Positions 1 to 3,872 of a stretch of 5,944 nucleotides of DNA are shown piece after piece. How positions within the stretch are numbered: the stretch's first letter is position 1; each line of letters opens with the position of its first letter. The notes beneath the pieces are model-generated. The model was not told where the DNA came from, ran no database searches, and saw only the letters and a program-made list of their open reading frames with translations. A program made the position numbers and the translations under genes. This stretch comes from an uncultured Hyphomicrobiales bacterium (GTDB lineage Bacteria > Pseudomonadota > Alphaproteobacteria > Rhizobiales > Beijerinckiaceae), in contig CAIZGQ010000216.1 of NCBI GenBank assembly GCA_903932565.1, positions 1 to 5,944 on the forward strand. Reading direction: 5' to 3'.

Positions 1-213
1 ATATAGCAAAACACAGACTATCGGCCCCACGACATAAAGCGGAAGCCCATATTTCTGCACCCCAAAGATGCAGAGATAGGCACCGAGCACAACTGCAGAA
101 CCATGCAGCATGTTAACAATGTTCAACACGCCCCAGATGAGGGAGAAACCGACCGCCAGACAGGCGTAGAGTCCTCCAATCAGGATCCCGTTGATGATAT
201 ATTGGGCCAGCAT
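1..213 (-). CDS. livH: Branched-chain-type ABC transporter permease LivH, N-terminal part (runs off left edge)
   Basis: This is the start of an inner-membrane permease of the HAAT (branched-chain amino acid type) ABC importers. The ATG lies at 213-211 and all 71 codons to the window edge are open. The protein begins MLAQYIINGILIGGLYACLA and continues VGFSLIWGVLNIVNMLHGSAVVLGAY. That matches the LivH N-terminal signature: the QY-ING-L-GG-YAL segment as first membrane helix, then the GV..IVN..HG loop and the LGAY start of the next helix. About three quarters of the usual 290-residue protein is missing. The start follows the stop of the binding-protein gene by 9 bases, and an AAGG that overlaps that stop can serve as ribosome binding site, so translation is probably coupled. 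The family assignment is firm. The transported substrate is unknown. Confidence 0.9.
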   Translation of the reverse strand, partial: MLAQYIINGILIGGLYACLAVGFSLIWGVLNIVNMLHGSAVVLGAYLCIFGVQKYGLPLYVVGPIVCVLLY

Positions 214-222
214 GGCGCGACC

Positions 223-1428
223 TTATTTGGCTACTGGAAAGCCAACCTTGAGTTCGCCTTGCTTGAGATTGGCAGGCGCCAGAACCACAAGTTTGCCCTT
301 CTGAATCTGCATCACCAGCGCAGCGTTGAAGTCGTTCTGACCAGTCTTGCCGAAATGAACGGGGCCGTAGAATGTTTCGAATGTTTTTTCACGCAACACC
401 TTACGGACCGCATCGGGTGAGGTTGACTTTGCTTCCTGGATTGCCAGAACCAATGTCTCGCATGCTGCCGTTGCCGCAGCTTCAAGATAAGTGGCATTGC
501 GCTTAAAGCGCTGAACAAAGATCTCATTATATTTGAGCGAGGATCCGAAGTAATTCGAATCATTGTAGTTTGCATTTTCATGCCACCAGGAATTTGTTGT
601 GACGTTTTCCGCCAGCCCCTGCACATTATCCGCAAATTCCGGATAGGCGGGGCCTGCCGTCATACTGACAATCTTTGCCGTGACGCCAAGGTCGTTCATC
701 TGGCGGCGGATTGTGATCAAATCCTGCGTATAACCAGTTGCATAGATCCAATCGGCATTGAGGCCCTTAATCTGGGTCAATGCGTTTGAGAAATCTGTGG
801 TGTCCGGCGAGTAGATATTATTATAGACGACTTCGAGACCGCCAACCTTGGCAGATTCTGCAAGTTCCCCGGCAATCGCTTTCGGGAAAAGGCTGTTAAG
901 CGCCAGAATGGCCACTTTCTTAACGTCAGGAACACTCTGTTTGTAGTATGCGACTTCCTGATCCGTAATCATTCTGTTGGGGAACAGGATACCAAAAAGA
1001 TTCTGGAAATTCTGGTCGAACACGGATGGCGTCGCCGCAGCCGCAGCGATCATCGGCACACCGTTGCGCTCCGCGACAACGGCGGTTGCCTTGGTGTCAC
1101 CCGACCCATAGGGCGCCAGGAGGAAAGGCACACTGTCAACATTTATAAGCCGTTGCACAATTTGCACGGCGCGGCTTGTATCGCTCTGGTAGTCATATTC
1201 CACGAGCTCAAGCTTCATTTTCTTGCCATTGACGTCAACGCCGCCTTTGTCGTTGACCGCAGAAATACAGACGTCATAGCCCTGCTTCGACTTTACGCCC
1301 GCGTCTGCGAGCGCGCCCGTCAAGGCAAGCGGCGCGCCAATTCGCAGCACTTCCTGGGCGTAGCTTGGAGCAACACCCGTAAGGCTCGCGGCGGACATCA
1401 GAACAATCATCAACAAGTTCGGCTTCAT
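223..1428 (-). CDS. Periplasmic solute-binding protein of a branched-chain-type ABC importer (LivK-like, Peripla_BP_6)
   Basis: This 401-residue protein would capture the solute in the periplasm and deliver it to the LivH/LivM permeases. Residues 1-24 form a Sec signal peptide: K2, a hydrophobic stretch LLMIVLMSAASLTGVA, and a probable cut after SYA before QE. The mature start VLRIGAPLALTGALADAG is the typical first strand and ligand loop of type I periplasmic binding proteins. APYGSGDTKA, the AERNGVPMIAAAAA strand, YSPDTTDFSNALTQIK and the C-terminal FYGPVHFGKTGQN are all family landmarks, and the length is normal. A strong AGGAG sits just before the ATG and directly after the livF stop. In many HAAT operons the binding-protein gene comes first; here it is second. 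Binding specificity in this family drifts widely (amino acids, amides, urea, aromatic acids), so the ligand cannot be named. The divergent molybdenum hydroxylase makes its substrate a reasonable guess. Confidence 0.92.
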   Translation of the reverse strand: MKPNLLMIVLMSAASLTGVAPSYAQEVLRIGAPLALTGALADAGVKSKQGYDVCISAVNDKGGVDVNGKKMKLELVEYDYQSDTSRAVQIVQRLINVDSVPFLLAPYGSGDTKATAVVAERNGVPMIAAAAATPSVFDQNFQNLFGILFPNRMITDQEVAYYKQSVPDVKKVAILALNSLFPKAIAGELAESAKVGGLEVVYNNIYSPDTTDFSNALTQIKGLNADWIYATGYTQDLITIRRQMNDLGVTAKIVSMTAGPAYPEFADNVQGLAENVTTNSWWHENANYNDSNYFGSSLKYNEIFVQRFKRNATYLEAAATAACETLVLAIQEAKSTSPDAVRKVLREKTFETFYGPVHFGKTGQNDFNAALVMQIQKGKLVVLAPANLKQGELKVGFPVAK

Positions 1429-1435
1429 GACTAGT

Positions 1436-1440
1436 CTCCT
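1436..1440 (-). promoter_or_regulatory. Ribosome binding site of the solute-binding protein gene
   Basis: On the minus strand AGGAG lies directly after the TGA stop of livF and 7 bases before the ATG of the binding-protein gene. It fixes that start and indicates translational coupling. It is clearly the strongest Shine-Dalgarno of the minus-strand operon, which fits the need for an excess of binding protein over the membrane components. Confidence 0.8.
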
Positions 1441-2178
1441 TCAGAGGCCCATGTAGGCAGCTTTCACAGATGAATCTTCCATCAACACGCTGGTCAGGCC
1501 CGACATACGAACGCGACCGGATTCAATCACATAAGCCGAATGGGAGAGCTCAAAGGCCGTGATAACATCCTGCTCGACAAGCAGGATCGCAATGCCACCT
1601 TTATTGATGGCAATAAGGCTCTCCGCAAGCATCTCCACCGCACGCGGCGAAAGCCCGAGAGAGAGTTCATCTATAAGCAGGAGTTTGGGCCTCGCCATGA
1701 TGCCGCGACCTATCGCGCACATTTGCTGTTCGCCACCAGACATACTTGTTGCAACTTGGTCGGAGCGTTCGGCAAGAATAGGAAAGATTGAATAGACAAA
1801 GGCAAGGTCGCGCCTCATCTCTTCAGCACTACCATTGCGAGAATAGGCACCCAGCAGGAGATTGTCTTTCACTGTGAGCGTTGGAAAGAGCCTGCGCCCC
1901 TCAGGCACTTGTATCAGCCTTTGCTTGACCACCACGTCCGGTGTGCTGCGCGTAATGTCGTCACCATCAAACAAAATACTGCCGTGCCAAGAGCGGATCA
2001 TGCCGGAGATCGTATGAAGCAGCGTCGTTTTCCCAGCACCATTGGGGCCGACGATTGATACGATCTCACCGCGCCCGACCACCAGATCGATCCCCCACAA
2101 GACCTGAACGTCGCCATAACCACTGGCAAGGCCGGTCACTTTGAGGAGAGGTTCGATGGATGAGGTCGATGACAACAC
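1441..2178 (-). CDS. livF: Branched-chain-type ABC transporter ATP-binding protein LivF
   Basis: This cytoplasmic ATPase powers a HAAT importer together with LivG. Its 245 residues contain the Walker A motif GPNGAGKTT (44-52), the LivF landmark VPEGRRLFPTLTVKDNL (91-107), the ABC signature SMSGGEQQM (145-153), and Walker B LLLIDE ending in D170-E171, followed by the D-loop SLGLSP. ILLVEQD stands where most ABC proteins have the switch histidine, which is normal for LivF. The residue after the Walker B pair is Leu instead of the usual Pro (DELS for DEPS). The start is unusual: the frame opens at GTG 2178 (or TTG 2175), directly after an in-frame TAG at 2181-2179, with only a weak GGGG upstream. 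The N-terminus MLSSTSSIEPLLKVTGL is a few residues longer than usual. The gene is apparently first in its operon, without livG in front of it. Confidence 0.92.
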   Translation of the reverse strand: MLSSTSSIEPLLKVTGLASGYGDVQVLWGIDLVVGRGEIVSIVGPNGAGKTTLLHTISGMIRSWHGSILFDGDDITRSTPDVVVKQRLIQVPEGRRLFPTLTVKDNLLLGAYSRNGSAEEMRRDLAFVYSIFPILAERSDQVATSMSGGEQQMCAIGRGIMARPKLLLIDELSLGLSPRAVEMLAESLIAINKGGIAILLVEQDVITAFELSHSAYVIESGRVRMSGLTSVLMEDSSVKAAYMGL

Positions 2179-2235
2179 CTAGCGCCCCGACCGTTTAGGG
2201 TCCGTGACGCTCATCCAGGTCCAACTAAGGCTCAT
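2179..2235 (-). other. Possible 18-codon leader ORF abutting livF, or an amber-interrupted livF N-terminus
   Basis: On the minus strand an ATG at 2235 follows an AGAGGG at 8 bases' distance and opens an 18-codon frame, MSLSWTWMSVTDPKRSGR. It ends at TAG (2181-2179), directly before the GTG start of livF and in the same frame. A second ATG lies at 2214. Two readings are possible: a short leader whose translation delivers ribosomes to the poorly marked livF start, or the original livF N-terminus cut by an amber codon. LivF proteins normally start about where the GTG lies, which favours the leader reading or chance. It contains two Trp codons but no run of Leu, Ile or Val codons, so it is not a classic branched-chain attenuator. 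Confidence 0.3.
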
Positions 2236-2243
2236 CTGCGGTG

Positions 2244-2249
2244 CCCTCT
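2244..2249 (-). promoter_or_regulatory. Candidate ribosome binding site of the 18-codon ORF
   Basis: AGAGGG on the minus strand lies 8 bases before the ATG at 2235. It is a better Shine-Dalgarno match than anything before the livF GTG, which is why the short ORF is worth noting. If transcription starts near 2248, as the candidate promoter implies, this site would sit at the very 5' end of the mRNA, which weakens one of the two calls. Confidence 0.3.
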
Positions 2250-2254
2250 TTATC

Positions 2255-2282
2255 GGTGTATGGCAATCGCCGGGGACGTCAA
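2255..2282 (-). promoter_or_regulatory. Candidate promoter of the livF operon
   Basis: The minus strand has TTGACG (2282-2277) as a -35 box, a 16-base spacer, and TACACC (2260-2255) as a -10 box. The -35 box is good, while the -10 box is poor. A start point near 2248 would follow. The dyad at 2284-2303 would be centred about 45 bases upstream of that start, a common place for an activator site. This is a pattern match only. Confidence 0.3.
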
Positions 2283-2283
2283 C

Positions 2284-2303
2284 TTGTACCAATAAAAATA
2301 CAA
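2284..2303. promoter_or_regulatory. Inverted repeat TTGTA-N10-TACAA, possible operator
   Basis: Perfect 5-bp arms (2284-2288 and 2299-2303) flank an AT-rich 10-base centre. The dyad lies immediately upstream of the candidate livF -35 box. The spacing does not fit the T-N11-A rule of LysR-type regulators, and with arms this short it could be chance. Confidence 0.25.
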
Positions 2304-2354
2304 CATGAGCACAAGATGCCCGCAAGGGACAAAATGCAGGTCATCGGTTCTTTA

Positions 2355-2374
2355 TCAGTTTTTCTTAAAACTGA
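2355..2374. promoter_or_regulatory. Perfect 8-bp inverted repeat, probable operator
   Basis: TCAGTTTT-TCTT-AAAACTGA is a 20-base dyad with eight perfect base pairs in each arm and a 4-base centre. It lies between the two operons, about 27 bases upstream of the candidate plus-strand -35 box. Its stem has only two G-C pairs and no T-run follows it, so it is not a convincing intrinsic terminator. A binding site for a dimeric regulator (for example of the GntR, TetR or MarR type) fits better. The regulator itself is not in the window. Confidence 0.45.
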
Positions 2375-2400
2375 ACCGCCTAGCAACATCCTGCTTGATC

Positions 2401-2428
2401 TTGTGAACGAGAAGCGGTTGTATAAAAT
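2401..2428 (+). promoter_or_regulatory. Candidate promoter of the molybdenum hydroxylase operon
   Basis: TTGTGA (2401-2406) and TAAAAT (2423-2428) are separated by 16 bases. The -10 lies inside the AT-rich stretch TATAAAAT, the best such match on this strand upstream of the hydroxylase genes. Transcription would start near 2435, leaving a 5' leader of about 70 bases before the GTG at 2508. The -35 box is only moderate, so an activator may be needed. Confidence 0.35.
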
Positions 2429-2497
2429 GTCTCAAAAATTGAACACCGTCATATAGGTGCGGTTTGGGGGGTCAGAGCCCAGCCAAAAATCTGATCT

Positions 2498-2502
2498 GGA
2501 GA
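2498..2502 (+). promoter_or_regulatory. Ribosome binding site deciding the FAD-subunit start
   Basis: GGAGA lies 5 bases before the GTG at 2508. It supports that start over the upstream in-frame GTG at 2457, which has no Shine-Dalgarno and would add 17 residues (RFGGSEPSQKSDLEKQ after the initiator) that do not resemble the family's N-terminus. Confidence 0.75.
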
Positions 2503-2507
2503 AACAG

Positions 2508-3368
2508 GTGAAAGCGCGAGGCTTCCGGTATTACCGTCCCGGATCGCTCAAGGAGGCGGTGCACGCTTTACGAGACACTGGCCCAGACGCAGTCGCGATG
2601 GCGGGGGGACAGAGTTTGCTTGCCGCTCTGAATATGAGGCTGTCTAATCCCTCGCTCATTGTCGACATTGGTGACTTACCGGAGCTGCAGGGAATTGAAG
2701 AGGTGGACGGTGTCGTGCGTATCGGCGCGACCACACGACATGCAGACATTCTGCGCAACGCCGTCATTGGGAAACGCGTCCCGCTCATATGCGAAGTTGG
2801 TTCGCACATCGCCCACGCAGCCGTTCGCAATCGCGGCACGATTGGCGGCAGCCTTGCCTATGCAGATCCTGCCGCTGAATGGCCAGCGGCCATGGTGGCC
2901 CTACAAGCTTCCGTCATCTTAGCAAGCCCCCGTGGCGAACGTGTGATTCCCGCAGAACAATTTTTTGTCGGTCTTCTCGAAACAGCGCTGGAAAGTGACG
3001 AGATCATTGTGCGGGTTGATGTGCCCATCCCGGCCTCTGGCATCATCACAGGTTTTGGCGAGCTTGCGCGACGACATGGCGATTTTGCAATTGCCGGTCT
3101 GGTTGTCTGCACGCTCATCGACAAACACAAGCTCATCGATCCGCGCATCGTCTATCTTGGATGCAGCGAATATGCGCGCCCGGCGGTCAATATGATGAGG
3201 GCGCTCGACCAGATGGAAATACCGCTCTCGAATGCGGCAAACTTTGCTGACGCCTTGCGTAAGGATGCGCCGTCAAACGACGTACCTGGACTGCGGGGCG
3301 AAACGCGCCAGAAAATAGCCGAAGTCCTGACGCGGCGGGTTATCAACTCTCTTGAGAGGCCGAAATGA
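2508..3368 (+). CDS. Molybdenum hydroxylase FAD-binding (medium) subunit, CoxM/CutM-like
   Basis: This 286-residue subunit carries FAD and passes electrons from the iron-sulfur subunit to the final acceptor. From the GTG start the protein reads MKARGFRYYRPGSLKEAVHAL, the standard family opening (F-Y-RP-SL-EA). FAD-binding motifs are intact: AGGQSLLAALNMRL (32-45), and HAAVRNRGTIGGSLAYADPAAEWPA (103-127), whose RNRGTIGGS contacts the flavin. The C-terminal domain begins near GFGELARRHGDFAIAG, as in the CO-dehydrogenase flavoprotein C-terminal fold. The length matches CoxM-type proteins (about 285-290). There is no inserted cysteine cluster, so it is not the extra [4Fe-4S] type found in 4-hydroxybenzoyl-CoA reductase. 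Its TGA overlaps the ATG of the next gene, so the two are translationally coupled. It is the first gene of the hydroxylase operon. The substrate is not readable from this subunit. Confidence 0.92.
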   Translation: MKARGFRYYRPGSLKEAVHALRDTGPDAVAMAGGQSLLAALNMRLSNPSLIVDIGDLPELQGIEEVDGVVRIGATTRHADILRNAVIGKRVPLICEVGSHIAHAAVRNRGTIGGSLAYADPAAEWPAAMVALQASVILASPRGERVIPAEQFFVGLLETALESDEIIVRVDVPIPASGIITGFGELARRHGDFAIAGLVVCTLIDKHKLIDPRIVYLGCSEYARPAVNMMRALDQMEIPLSNAANFADALRKDAPSNDVPGLRGETRQKIAEVLTRRVINSLERPK

Positions 3369-3871
3369 GTGGCAACGATCGGGAGATTGGCCTCGAGTCA
3401 ATTGTCATTGATGTCCTTATAAATGACCGACGAGTTGTCCGACGGATAGACGTTCGCCAACACCTTGGCGATTTCCTTCGGGTAGACCTCGAACTCACCG
3501 GGACACATCTGGGGTGCGAGCATGGTGTTTGCGGGGCCTGCACGATTCTTCTTGACGGACGAACCACGCGCGCATGCTTGACGCTTACTGCGCAGGCACA
3601 CGGCAAGCAAGTGCACACGATAGAGGGGCTATCCGAGTCGGGTGCACTCGACGAATTACGAGAGGCTTTCATTGCCCACAACGCCGCGCAATGCGCATTT
3701 TGCTCATCCGGGATGCTGCTGACAGCTCATGAACTTCTGCAGTTGGGAAAAACAGTCTCACGAGACGACATCAGAAACTATCTCTCCGGAAACATATGCC
3801 GCTGCACAGGGTATCACGCCATCATTGATGCCGTGGAATCCGTTCTGCGAGCGAAGGGAGGGGCGGCTTGA
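3365..3871 (+). CDS. Molybdenum hydroxylase [2Fe-2S] (small) subunit, CoxS-like
   Basis: This 168-residue electron-transfer subunit links the molybdenum centre to FAD through two [2Fe-2S] clusters. The plant-ferredoxin-like cluster is held by C51, C56, C59 (GCEHGVCGAC) and C71 (RACLT). The second cluster in the helical domain is held by C110 and C113 (QCAFC) and C145 and C147 (ICRCTGYH). All eight cysteines are present, so the protein should be functional. QCAFCSSGM differs slightly from the commoner QCGFCTPGM. The N-terminus has about ten residues before the first strand (SIVIDVLIND), a modest extension. The ATG overlaps the stop of the FAD-subunit gene (ATGA), and GAGAGG five bases upstream supports it. 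The stop is one base from the next start. Length is typical (155-170). Confidence 0.94.
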   Translation: MSGNDREIGLESIVIDVLINDRRVVRRIDVRQHLGDFLRVDLELTGTHLGCEHGVCGACTILLDGRTTRACLTLTAQAHGKQVHTIEGLSESGALDELREAFIAHNAAQCAFCSSGMLLTAHELLQLGKTVSRDDIRNYLSGNICRCTGYHAIIDAVESVLRAKGGAA

Positions 3872-3872
3872 G

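Larger units (their letters stand above)
2236..2507. other. Divergent intergenic control region
   Basis: About 270 bases separate the two operons. The left part (2236-2340) is mixed in composition and carries the dyad TTGTA-N10-TACAA. The right part (2341-2455) is AT-rich and carries a perfect 8-bp inverted repeat and the best plus-strand -10 candidate. A plus-strand open frame across 2241-2456 has no ribosome binding site and no recognisable protein features, and I treat it as chance. No tRNA, riboswitch fold or strong terminator was seen. No regulator gene lies in the window, so the protein that acts here is encoded elsewhere. Confidence 0.75.

Noticed and set aside
1429..1436. The 8-bp palindrome GACTAGTC in the spacer before the binding-protein gene.
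   Set aside because: It is too short to mean anything alone, and its place between ribosome binding site and start codon explains the sequence sufficiently.
2179..2235. The 18-codon ORF as a classic attenuation leader for branched-chain amino acids.
   Set aside because: It has no run of Leu, Ile or Val codons and no terminator hairpin follows it before livF.
2241..2456. A 71-codon plus-strand open frame in the intergenic region, ending in TAG directly before an in-frame GTG at 2457.
   Set aside because: It has no ribosome binding site, starts at GTG, shows no recognisable protein pattern, and covers the dyads and promoter candidates. The downstream gene has a better start at 2508.
2457..2507. 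Extended N-terminus of the FAD subunit starting at GTG 2457.
   Set aside because: No Shine-Dalgarno precedes it and the extra 17 residues do not look like the family. GGAGA in front of GTG 2508 gives a standard N-terminus.
3347..3358. Inverted repeat CTCTC-TT-GAGAG overlapping the ribosome binding site of the [2Fe-2S] subunit gene.
   Set aside because: A five-pair stem with a two-base loop is not a stable hairpin, it lies inside coding sequence, and translational coupling through the ATGA overlap would override it.
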